Below, piece after piece: positions 23,801-35,800 of a DNA stretch of 64,000 bases. How positions within the stretch are numbered: position 1 is the first letter of the stretch; each line of letters opens with the position of its first letter. The notes under the pieces were generated by a model. That model made no database searches and was not told where the DNA came from. It saw only the letters and a list, made by a program, of their open reading frames with translations. The stretch comes from Chelydra serpentina (Eukaryota > Chordata > Testudines > Chelydridae), in assembly GCA_037349315.1 (NCBI GenBank), contig JBAIAC010000001.1, positions 35,464,001-35,528,000 on the forward strand, given 5' to 3'. The translations under genes were made by a program, and so were the position numbers.

Positions 23801-26800
23801 TTCTTCCCAGCCCCATTGATGGCCTCTGGGACCAGAAGACAGCAGTGAATTGCAGAGCAGGGAACCACAGCACAGAGACCATCTTCCTCACACTGGCCTG
23901 GATTTGCAGTAAGAGCTGTGCATACATAATCTGTCCTGATAGGGTTATAAATCCACCTTGCTGCAGAAATCACCAGGACTAGAACCCAGCCCTTCAGGTC
24001 CAACCCAGTTCTCTTTCACTTGAGTGACAGGAGAATTCCCATGGCTGGCCCTCATAGACCTTTCATCCTTCTGGTGCATCGAGTCATTACAGGGCAAGTC
24101 TGCGCCCTTGCACACAGGCTCAAGGCAGTAGGTTCCAGCAAGTATCTGCCTCGCCATAGCCTTACACTCAAAGTAACCACATGTGCAGAGCAGACGTGCA
24201 TTTGCCAGTGGCATAGCCAGGTTCTAACACCAGGGGGAGCGAACACATAAAAAAGGCGCCACCTGACCAAACCTGGAAAGAACCCAGGCCAGCAGCAAGG
24301 AGCCCGTGGGGGTGGGGGTGGGGGGAGGCGGGGAAATCCTAGAGCAGCGGCTGGCTGAGCCACTCAGCCTGCCCTGCTCTGGGATTCCCCCAGCGGGCTC
24401 CTGCAAGCCGGGGTCTCTCAGCCCACTGCTCCCTGGGTTCTTTCACCCAAGCCAGCAGTGGGCTCTTGGTGGGGCCAGTGGCAGGACCTCTGTGGCAGGA
24501 GCCCGCGGAGGGAATCCCAGAGTGGGGCGGGCTGAGCGGCTCAGCCAGCCGCCGCTCTAGGATTCCCCCCACGGGCTCCTGCCAGCAGGGGTCTCTCAGC
24601 CCTCTGCCAGTCTGAGTTCATAGAATCATAGAATCTCAGGGTTGGAAGGGACCTCATGAGGTCATCTAGTCCAACCCCCTGCTCAAAGCAGGACCAACCC
24701 CAACTAAATCATCCCAGCCAGGGCTTTGTCAAGCCTAACCTTAAAAACGTCTAAGGAAGGAGATTCCACCACTTCCCTAGGTAACCCATTCCAGTTCTTC
24801 ACCACCCTACTAGTGAAAAAGTTTTTCCTAATATCCAACCTAAACCTCCCCCTCTGCAACTTGAAACCATTATTCCTTGTTCTGTCATCTTCTACCACTG
24901 AGAACAGTCTAGACCCATCCTCTTTGGAATCCCCTTTCAGATAGTTGAAAGCAGCTATCAAATCCCCCCTCACTCTTCTCTTCTGCAGGCTAAACAATCC
25001 CAGTTCCCTCAGCCTCTCCTCATAAGTCAGTTCTTTCACCCAGGTCAGCAGCGGGCTCTTGGTGGGGCCAGCGGCAGATGTCGCTCCACCTCCATCCTTC
25101 GTCTCCACCCTTTCAAAAATTAAAAAGGCGCCACTTTTGGAAAATGTGCTCAGGGGGAGCGGCCACTCCCCCTGCTCCCCCACTAGCTACGCTACTGGCA
25201 TTTGCACATGCCCAATCCATCTGTGATCTGCTGTGTAGAGCAGTGGTTCTCAACCAGGGGTACATGTACCCCTGGGAGTACACAGAGGTCTTCCTGGGGG
25301 TACATCAACTCATCTAGATAGTTGCCTAGTTTTATAGCAGGCTACATAAAAAGCCCTAGTGAAGTCAGTACAAACTAAAATTTCATATAGACAATTACTT
25401 GTTTATACCGCTCTATAGACTATACACTGAAATGTAAGTACAATATTTATATTCCAGCCGATTTATTTTATAATGATATGGTAAAAATAAGAAAGTAAGA
25501 CATTTTTCAGTAATAGTGTGGTGGGACAATTTTGTATTTTTATGTCTGATTCTGTAAGCAAGTAATTTTTAAGTGAGGTGAAACTTGGGGGAACGCAAGA
25601 CAAATCAGACTCCTGCAAGGGGTCCAGTAATCTGGAAAGGTTGAGAGCCATTGGGTTAGAGCAGGGGTGGGCAAACTTTTTGGCCCGAGGGCCACATCGG
25701 GGTTGTGAAACTGTATGGAGGGCCGGGTAGGGAAGGCTGTGCCTCCCCAAACAGCCTGGCCCCTGCCTCCTACCTGCCCCCTTCCACTTCCCATCCCCTG
25801 ACTGCCCTCCTCAGCACCCCCGTTCCATCCAACCCCCCCTTCTCCTTGTCGCCTGACTCCCCCCTCCTGGGACCCCCTGCCCCCCTAGGACCCCACCCAC
25901 TATCCAACCCCCTCGTCCCGACCCCTATCCACACCCCTGCCCCCTGACAGGCCCCCGGGACTCCCACACCTATCCAACCTCCCCCTGCTCCCTCTCCCGA
26001 CTGCCCCCCAGAACCCCCTGCTCCTTATCCAACCCCCCCACTCCCTGCCCCCTTACCATGCCGCTCAGAGCAGCAGGAGCTCGCAGTCCCGCCGCCCGGC
26101 CAGAGCCAGTCACGCTACTGCGCTGCCCGGCAGGAGTGGCGCCAGAGTGCTGGCGGCGTGGCGAGCTGAGGCTGCAGGAGACTAGCCTCCCCGGCCGGGA
26201 GCTCAAGGGCCGGGCAGAACAGTTCCGTGGGCCAGATGTGGCCCACAGGCCGTAGTTTGCCCACCTCTGGGTTAGAGCATGGGATCACATCTCCCTCTAG
26301 TGGCCAGTCTCTGCACCTGGCTCAGCCTGCTACTGACTCCCAGCTGGCAGAATTACTGCTTCAGCTCAAGTGGCAGGAGGTGATTTTGGTGCTGAACCAC
26401 TTGGGTTTGACCCTGCTGATGGCTGTGGGTGAGGTTTGGGTTTGAGCCTTGGCACAGGCTGGAGATGGTGTTCGGACAGCCAGCTAAGCCCCACGTGCTG
26501 CTCACAAGTGACCCTTTGGGGCCAGTGCAGGAGCAGGTTAGCCAGGGGAACTGTGGCTCGGAGGCCTGGTATAAAGCAGGGAATATCTAGTTATCTGGCC
26601 CCATCACTGCAGTGCCTGAGAGCGTGTTAAGGGGATAGTTCAGTTTCTGGCAGGTCTCCTCCAGCCCCTAAGGAACAGTACACAGACCGCACTAACCTGG
26701 CCAACGTCTCTGTCCTCTTCCTGATGCTTCTGCCGGTTCTGTGGGCAGGTGCCCTCCATTGATCCCGTGGATGCAGCCGCCTTTGCCCCACAGGGTTCGT

Positions 26801-29800
26801 CTTGACAGGGGAAGGACGCCCAGAACCCGCGTGGGCTGCCCTCACTGCCGTGCCCATCACTGGTGCCTCTTTCCCCGTCTGGGCTCTGAAGGAGCTGGGT
26901 GGACGGGGGAAGGGTGAACTTGGCCACCAGCACGTTATTCGCTGATGTTAGGATCGGTCTCTCACTGGAAACCTCTGGGCTCTGTGCCTTGTTCCCCGAC
27001 ATGGGGTGGGCATCAGTGTCCGCACTGGGGCTCTGCTTGTTGCACCCCTCCACGTTCCTCCAGATGGCCCGCAGCTCCTCCTCCTCTTCCTCAAACAGCT
27101 CGTGGTCAGGGTGGCAAACCTCGGCTGAGCCTGGGAGCTTTGCCCCTTTGGACAGCCCTGATCCGTCCGCCCTTCCATCTGGAGCCAGGCCCTGGCGGTC
27201 TAACCCTGCCGACGCCAGGCCACGCGGCTGGGCACTGAGCTGGCACTCGGACACAGACAGCAGGGTTGGTAGGTTTGTACGCCGTCCAGAGCGTGCCATC
27301 AGGCTTTCCTCCGAGGCCTCCTGGAAGGGGGCAGGCTCTAGACGACACTCTGGGGGATCTTCCTTTAGCTTGCCATTCACCACGGGATGCTCTGGTTTGG
27401 CTGTGCTGGGGGCCCCTCCGGCATCACTCGTGTGCTTAGTGGGAGAAGGCCTGAGCTCCGCCTTAGTTGCGTCTCCAAGTCTGGGTTTGCAGCCTGCTGG
27501 CTTCTCGGCCTTCGCGCTGCTGGACGTGCCCAGCGTGGCCGCCAGCTTGTCCCACTCGCGCCCAATCTGCTCGTGCAGCACGCTGATGCGGGAGAGCCGG
27601 TTCAGTCTGAAGTCCAGGAAATCATCACTGCCACTGCCCTGGCTCCTGGGAGTCCATTGCTTCTCCCCACAGGGGGTGCCACCAACGCCGTGCGCCTTTG
27701 CCTTGCGGTAGCTTGGGTTGAAGCTCACCTCTTCGAACCAGGTGCCTCCCTCGCTTTTAGGAGCCTTCCTGAAAGCATCCCTTGGCCCTCTGGGCCTTTG
27801 GCATGTGGCCAGCGGCTGGTTCAGTGTCTCCTTCCGCGGGCTGGCCCCATTCGTCTTCCTCTCTGCCCCACTGGCGTCCCACGGAATCACCCCACCGTCC
27901 TGCTTCACCTCCTCCCTTCCTGGCACCTCCTTCTGCGCTACTTTAATGGCGTCCTGGACATTACCAAGGAGACCAAGGTCCTTGGGCAGCTCCAAGCTCA
28001 ATACAGACCCCAGGGAAAGGTGCCGGCAAGCACTCTTCGCCACCGCCGGCTGGAAACTGCTGGGCCCCCAGGCTTGGCTCAGGAATTCAGCTTTGGGGCC
28101 ACCAGATGCCGCCCTGACAATGCCACACTCTGCCTCAATGGCCCTCCCCAGCGGGTTCTTCACAAGGTCCAGCAGCTGCCTGAGCCTGGGGCTCGGAGGC
28201 CCCCCTGCCAACTTCTTCCCACTGCTGCACTTGGGAGGCCAAGTGTTGCTGGGATTGTGCTTCTCCTCCAGCAAAGGCTGCAGCCTGCTGGGACCTGCTC
28301 CCACGATGCCCTGCGGCGTGAACAGCTGAGCATCCTCTGCCTTTGCCTGACCCTTTGTCTTCAGGCTGCCGCGGAGGGAGGCGGAGCTGATCTTGGGCAG
28401 GGTGTGGAAGGCGGCCTCAGGCCCAGGGCTTGGGACCAGGGAAGCATGAGCTATGGTGGGTGCTCGCTTGGCTAGCCGTGGCATGGTCGAGCTCCTGCGG
28501 GTGGCGTCTCCATCCCCCTCTTTCTCCTTCACATGCAGATAGGTGCTCACCTGGGAAACACAAAGGTGGGGAGAGACGTGAGACCCACCCGTCCAACTGC
28601 TCTAAGTCACTAGTGCCCAAACCTGCCTGGGTGGGCACAGCCCTGGACCCACTCATGGACTGGGTCCTTAATGGCATGCACTGGCACATGGCTCCTCCTG
28701 CCCAGCTGTCAGTCACACATCACAGTAAGCCTCATTCTCGTCACACAGTGGCCAGCGGGGTCAGGCAGCCCAAGATGCACTTCAGGATGTTACCGTCACT
28801 TGGCTTCATTGCTGGGGACGAGCTCCCACAGTCCTGTTCTAGTGCAGGGCTAACCCAATGCTGCCTGAATGGGGGCTGCACTGGACAACTCACCAGCTGG
28901 GCTGCTCCTAATTGTGCCCCCATCACGCCTAATGTGTCTGGAGGGACTATAGATCCCAGCATGTAATGCTCCCAGGGAGCTCAGTGTCTTGGTATGCTGG
29001 GAGATGTAGTGTAGTAGGCTGCCCCTTCATATTACAGAGGCTAGCAGGTGCAGGCTGTGGTGCAGAACCCCACACCCTCTGGCTGCCCCAGTATAGCAGA
29101 GGCTGGCTGCATCGTTCCAACAGCACCGATCCCCTCCCTGTACCTTTTGCTGGCTGGAGCCCATCTAGTAAAGGAGACTCAGTCACTGCTGGTGCCCTGA
29201 TGCTGGGATTTCGCTCCCTCCTGTTTGTGCCAAGTGGGAGGACTCTGAACACTTGGGACTTGCTCTATCCCTGCGTTCCCCACCACTCAGCAAAGGTGCC
29301 TGTTTCTTTCTCTAAGCCAGTGCTACTCAACCTTATTACACAGGAGGGCCACAGAAACCTACGCACAACCTGGTGTGGGCCAAACACATTCTACATATTT
29401 TAATAAAATGTAAAGTCACCTGTACTGATTTATATTTTAAGTTCAGCTTGTTTCGTATGGGTTTCTATGTACAGTATCGTCTATTTACACACCAGTGTAA
29501 ACTAAAATGATGTAAACATGATGACAAAATGCTAATGAATCGCCCATTAGTATATTAAGGCCATGGGTCTTATGAAATGCTCGGGTGGGCAGTGTACAGC
29601 CCGCAGGCCATAAGGTGGGGAGCCCTGCTCTGTCACCTCCCCCTCGAGCTTCCTGGCCTTTCCCAGTGGAATGGGCAGATTCTTTAGCAGGTCTGTGCCA
29701 TTATCCTCTCCCAGCCTCAAGCTGCAAAGGCCTTTGTCCTCCTGTGGAGGGGAGAATGGATCAACACTTCCCTGAATTCAAGGCTGGGTAGTGCCTGCTA

Positions 29801-32800
29801 TCCCCAAGTCTTCTGGCTGGCTCCCTATTCCTCTGTCCCGTTCCAGTGATTGAACTATTCCTGTAGGGGCCAATCAGGTCACAGCTCTGCTTCCAAGCTC
29901 CAGCCCAGCCCACGTAGCACCGAGCCCTAAGCCTGCCTCACACCTAAGCACCTGCCCGAAGCCTGTGACTGTCCAGAGATGCTGCACAGAGGGATCTGCT
30001 CAGCTTCTCTGCGCTGGGTTATTGATGATTTCAAGATCTCCTGGCAAACCCCCTCAGGATAGAAATACACAAGAGAGGGAGCATTAAACAAACACAATTC
30101 TGTGTGAAAGCAGCACCGGTAAAAGTGCCTGCCTCACAGCCCTGAAGCCCTCTAAGTATCCCCGGGACAGGCCTGGCTCATGCAACACACGCTCCCTCCA
30201 CCAGTTTGCCCCAGGACTCCCTGGCACATTCAGGCTTTGGCTTCTCTGCTCAGGCTGGCGACAGGACTTGTCACCGCCAGCTGGATTAGGGGTTTGGAGA
30301 GCTGCCCCCCCGGCGACTGGACTGAGACCTTCTGACTCATTTCACCTCCCAACAGCAGCAGATGGAAACCACTTACCAATAGGGGCCAGATAGCAACTGG
30401 TGTCCGAGAGGTGAGAGGCCCAGTAGCCCATTCCCTAGCCACCCTGGGCCAACTGGTGCACTGATCTCATTCTGCGGAGTACAGTGACACCAGGCAGCCC
30501 TCGGGAGGCCGTTTCTCGCGGCTGGGTTATCAGGATGGCATGGTGCCCTCCCTATTCACCCCCTCCACTGTTGCAGCCCTTCTAGCAGGGGGATGAGCCT
30601 TAGCTTGGCCTCTTGGCCGGGAGCCAGGGGGGACCAGGAGCGGTGTCAGAGAGAGGACACAGAAGGACTCACGGGGACGGGACGGTGTGTTAGTATAGGG
30701 CAAGCTCACGCCATGCAGCCACTGTGCCCGGCATGCAACCCCTGGGACGTTACCTCTTCCACGGGCCGGCGAGACGGCTTTTTCTTTCGCTTTAAACTAC
30801 CCAAAGTGTTTCCTAAAAGCCCCTGGCAACGCTTCCAAAAGGTTTTACAGCCCGAGGGTTTAGTGCCAGGGAGCTGAGTGTGGGGAAAGAGAGACACAAA
30901 AAGAAAATTGAGGGAGGAGCACGGGTGGCCTGTTACAGCGAGGAGGAGGAGGCGAGGAGGGGTGCCACGGTGCTAAAGGCCAGGCCCCTGCTTGAAATCC
31001 AAGGGAGCTTGTGCTGTATCTGCTATCCTGAGTGGCAGGGATGCCAGGGCTGGGGCTCCTTAGTCCAGAGGGTCCACCTGCTTTGCTCTTGATTCATCCA
31101 AGAATCTCCTGAGCTCTCCGCTGGTCAGCCCCAGCCCCAGGGGTCTGGGCTCGCTCAGAAACACCCCCGCTTTGCCATGCCCTTCCAAGTGCACCTGGTA
31201 GTTTCCAAGCCCTACAAAGCCACAGCCCTGAATTCACCTGAAGTTGGACAAGCTCTGCCCTAGGGCACAGCGCCCCCAGGCAGCTCTATTGAGAAACGCG
31301 GTCTCTCCCGTCTCCCCTCGCACCGAGCCCCCTGACACAGCACAAGCTAGCAGCCCTGACAAAGCTGTGTCCCCCCGCAGCGTGACATCACCTACCCTGT
31401 GCAGGGACTCTTCCCCCGGCATCGCTCCAGCCTGCGCCAGCTGCAGCTTCTTCTCCCCCTTCTTGCCAATACTCAGGATCAAGTTGACTGTCCCGCCCAG
31501 GCTGCTAGGCCCAGGCTGGGGCACCAGCAGCACTGGAGTCTCTGAGGGATCCAGAACTAGATTCTCCTTGGGGGTTTCCACCTCCAATGGGGTGGCGTCA
31601 CCAGGATCTTCCCAGCTCTGTTCCAGGCCTCGGAGGGCATCTGGGATAGACGGGGCGGAAGGAGAGGCCACTTCTCTCTCTCGCCTCCGGAGCTGTGTCC
31701 CGGGCCCCTGCGGTGGGGTGAGGGAACTCAATGTGGGCTCCAGCCCTTTAGAAGTGTTAGGGCCCAGGATGCCATCTGCTTCGGGCACAGCTGCTTGGGC
31801 GCATGGGTCCTGGGAATCAATAGAAGACGATGAAGAGGTGGGGTTGTGGGGATGGCCTGCCCCCTGTCCTGTGCACCTCCTTTCCCTCCCTGGTGCCACC
31901 ATACCCCCCTGCCCTACACCTGGTTCCTCCTTCCCCCATGCCCCTTCTGCTGGGCCCCTTCCTGCACCTCTCTGCACTATGGGTGTGCAGTGGGATTTGG
32001 TGGACTCCCCACACAGGAGCCCTAGGACTCTCACGCTCTGTACATGACAGCACTGGATGCCAAAGGCAGTCTGGACGCACAGATCTCCAAGTGCTTTACA
32101 GGCATTAATTAATTCAGCTTCACAGCCCCCACCCCCACTCAGGGAGGTGGATCAGGAGCATTATCCCTGTGGTGCAGGTGGGGAAACTGAGGCACAGAGC
32201 AGGGCAGGGAGTCACTCAAGGCTGCAGAGTGAGTAGCAATGTCAGGCCTAGGACCCAAGAGCCCTGACTGCTGGTCCTCTGCTTTAACCGCTAGCCCATC
32301 CTTCCTCTATCAGGCCTGTGGTGTATGGCTTCCCCGAGATTCTCCAGATGGAAACAGCCACCATGGTTTATGTGAGTCTCCCTGATTTTTGCCCTAGTGG
32401 CTCCAAGCCTGTGTATCTGCTCCTGCCCCATGCTGGCCTTGTGCAGAGGCCTTGCATTGTGCCGAGAGAGACCCCATCCGCTGGGCTGAGCAAACAGCGG
32501 CCTGACCCATCCCTGCTCGCAGACTGTCCCACAGCAGCTACAGACTCACTTGGTAGCTGAGGGACGCACTCAGCACAGAGTCCAGGGTACCATCTTGGCC
32601 CCTTTTGCCATCACTCTTGTTCCCAGAATCCCAGTGGTGTTTCTGTGCTCGCCAGCGCACCAGCACCCATCCCAGCATGCTCTGCAGCTCCTCCAAGCGT
32701 TCCTTTATCTAAGGGGAGAACAAAGATGTCAAAGGCTCCTGTGAGAACTTCAGCTCCCCTCCTCTGCTCCCCAAACACAACGTCAGCCTGGGATCGGGGA

Positions 32801-35800
32801 CAGAGAAGCCAATGGGGAGCGTGGGACGCTGAGAACCCTTCGTCGGGGACTGGGGAGTGGTGCTTTCTTCAGGAGCAACTTCATAATGAGCCCTTTGGGG
32901 CCAGGTCTGGGAAGGAAGCTGAGCCCCAGCAGGTCTGTGCTCTGTATCCATCCCATGGGTAACCACCCTAGCCAGTGGGTGGGTGGTTGAGGCTGGCTCC
33001 TCCTGAGCACTGAATGGCTTGTTGGTAAGTCTGTCTCACTTGGCTCCCATAAGCTAGTGGTTGTGCCCAGGCCTCACCTCTCTGATGACCCAGCAGGTCA
33101 CATCTGCCCTGTACCAGGCCAGAGGCTGAGCCCCAAGTGTTTTCAATGGGGAGTTCGTGAAGCATCCCCCAGTCCACCTCCCACTTACCGTCTCACTCAG
33201 GTAGTGCTCCTCGGACACCAGCATCTGCCCTGCGGCTGCCAGCTCCTCAAACTCCTTGAACTTGCCCTCGATTTTCCTCTCCAGCTCCTCCCACTGAGTC
33301 TCTGGGAGCCCATGAGCACTCACACTCTCTGAAAAGATCTGAGCCCTTGTGTCCTCTGTCCAGGAGCTGTGGAGACAAGGGGCCAGGGCCATAAGGAGCC
33401 ACTGGAGGGAATACAGCTGCCGAACCGAACCATAGCCAGTGCTCTCCTCCCCTCTCCCCACCCCTTCCTAGGAGGGCACAGGTGAGGAACTCCCTCCAGG
33501 CCGCACGCTGAGCCAGATCTTCCATGCCAGGGTTTGGTTCTCTGTTAGGTCAACTGATCCAGAGAACGTCCCTTCAGTGAATGGCCCCCTGCTCCATGGG
33601 TTTGACCAGCAAGGAAGGTAGAGGAAATGGCCGTGCTCTAACTCAGTCTCTGCAGGAAGTTGCCCCCCTGGCTGAGGCAGGAACAGAGCTGCCACCTGGC
33701 AGGATGCTACTGCGACTGTTGTGGCGCTCGGTGTGTTGTTAAAGCTTCCCATGGACTCCTGCAGCTTTCCTGTGAATTTCTGCCACCGCCTCCCCTTGCT
33801 CTCAGCGCGACTGAAACCACATGCTGCCCACAGCCATTTCCCTACAGCTGTGCTAGCGTCGCTCCGGCTCCCCCCCAAGTACAGACGGTCACCCATAGTT
33901 CTCACCGGGACTACAGCCAGGCTGCCTTCGGGGACGATGGCCACCATCAGGCTCTGTGGTGAGCCCAGGAAGGCGTGAGGGGGCAAAGAGAGGGAGAATG
34001 TGAGGGTTGGAAGCTGAGGGAAAATATGGGAGGAGGGGGAAGGCAAGGGCCAGGGGCCAGTGGGGAAGCCTGGGGAGCGACAGGAGAGTGGCAAACATCC
34101 TGGGTTTCTCTGGACACCTGACTTTCCCCAGGGAGCTATTTCAGCTCCCCTTGCACCTCCCCAGCCTGCTCCCCACAGAGCAACACCCGGCCGGGCACTT
34201 GTGAACCCCAAGCTGGGCACCAGCCCTCAGGCTGTCCTCCCTGGCTCCCAGCTTTCCAAGCAGGGCTGGCTGGGCCGCAAAGGCAGTTGGAAGGCAGGGC
34301 GCCCTGCAGGCTGCAGCCACTTACATCATGGCTAAGTAATCTCCAAAGAACTGCTGCAGCCGACCGGCCTGCTGCACATGGCCCTTGTTCTCCAGCACCA
34401 CCTTCCGCAGCTCCTCCCAGGCCCGCAGCGTCCCCTGGATCTCCGGGCCCATGTCCTGCATCCGAGCTGGGCAGAGCTTTTCCAGGTGGATGGCTGCCTT
34501 CTCCAGCTCCTCCATGTCCCCCTCCAGCGCCTCGGACATGTTGAACTAGGGAACACAAGACAAAAGGACTCGGGACACTTAAAAGAGACCCTCTCGGCAG
34601 GGGGCTCCCGGCTCCCTTCCCCATGGGGGAGTGTGTTTCTGCCCCTCTGCCTGAAGACAGGAGGGGACCGAAGCAACCCTGCCTACTTGGCTTGCCAAGG
34701 TGTTTCCTTCCCCTCCCACTTGGGGCAAAAGATCAGGGTTGGGAATCAATATGGCAGGGCAAAGCACTGGGCTGACTCCCTCAGGCACTGGCACCTGGAG
34801 ATGGGACCCAAACCCAGGCCCCCTGCATGGCAGGGGCGGACATTAGCCACTAGGCCACCAGGCTGAATCCCTTCAGCAACGTAGAGAGTTAGGACCCACA
34901 CCTGGTCCTCCTGCATACAGCTCAGAGCACTGAGCCCCTGGCCATGGGAGCAGCCTCTGCTTTATCATCTTTCCTGTGTGCCAGGGGATGGGAGTGCAGG
35001 GGGTGGGGGCGCAGGCTGTGGGGGGGCTGTGCTCTGTGGGGTGCAGGGGGAGCTGTGCTCTGTGGAGTGCAGGGGGTGGGGGAGCAGGCTGTGGGGTGCA
35101 GGGGAAGCTGTGCTCTGTGAGGTGCAAGGAGTGGGGGAGCAGGGGAGCTGTGCTCTGTGGGGTGCAGGGGGTGGGGGAGCAGCAAGGTAAAGGTTTCCCA
35201 GCAGACAGTTCTGCTCTGCTCTGCATGGAGCTGGTTCCCTCCATGGGGATGCAGAGTGGAAAGATGTGTGAGTTGTTGGCAGACAGACCTTGGCACACAG
35301 GGGCTGATGTAATCCCTTCCCCTCTCTCTGCCTGGCCACAGGGGGAGTTGACAGGAGAGGCCTAGAGTCAGCTGGAAAATTCCAGCGAGCCCTCCTCTGT
35401 AAAATGCCAAGGCTTATGGCTCTTGGGCCTGAGGGCTAGAGTCTCCCTGAGGTGACCTCGTCTCTACTCCTGACACCTTGGTAACCCCTAGCTCCAGCAT
35501 GCCTGGCAAAGGCAAGGCACTGCAAGGCTCCCAGGAAGCTTTCCAAGCAGGGCCGCCGATGACTCCACTTACCATGGAAAGTCAGAGGGGTGCAGTCTGT
35601 GGGACTCACCTCCATCTCCTGCTGTTGGCTCAGGAGCCCCTGCAGCCCCTGCAGGTCCAGCTCACTCTTCACTGTGGCAAAGCCACTCTCCACCCGGGCG
35701 ATATCATGGGCCAGAGCCTCTGCTCTGCATCGAACGGCCTCCATGCGTGGAGAGACTCTGGCCAGCTGGGAGAGAGAAAAGCGAGGTGAACCCCAGGGTG

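Noticed and set aside
23505..23850. Overlapping plus-strand frames near 23.5-23.85 kb
   Set aside because: Proline- and cysteine-rich chance frames in a GC-rich repeat-like stretch; no splice sites in phase.
27387..28475. 362-codon plus-strand frame (and 26899-27711)
   Set aside because: Both are antisense shadows of exon 26, which has phased splice sites and a better protein pattern.
31244..32047. 267-codon plus-strand frame
   Set aside because: Shadow of exon 24; the minus strand carries the phased exon.
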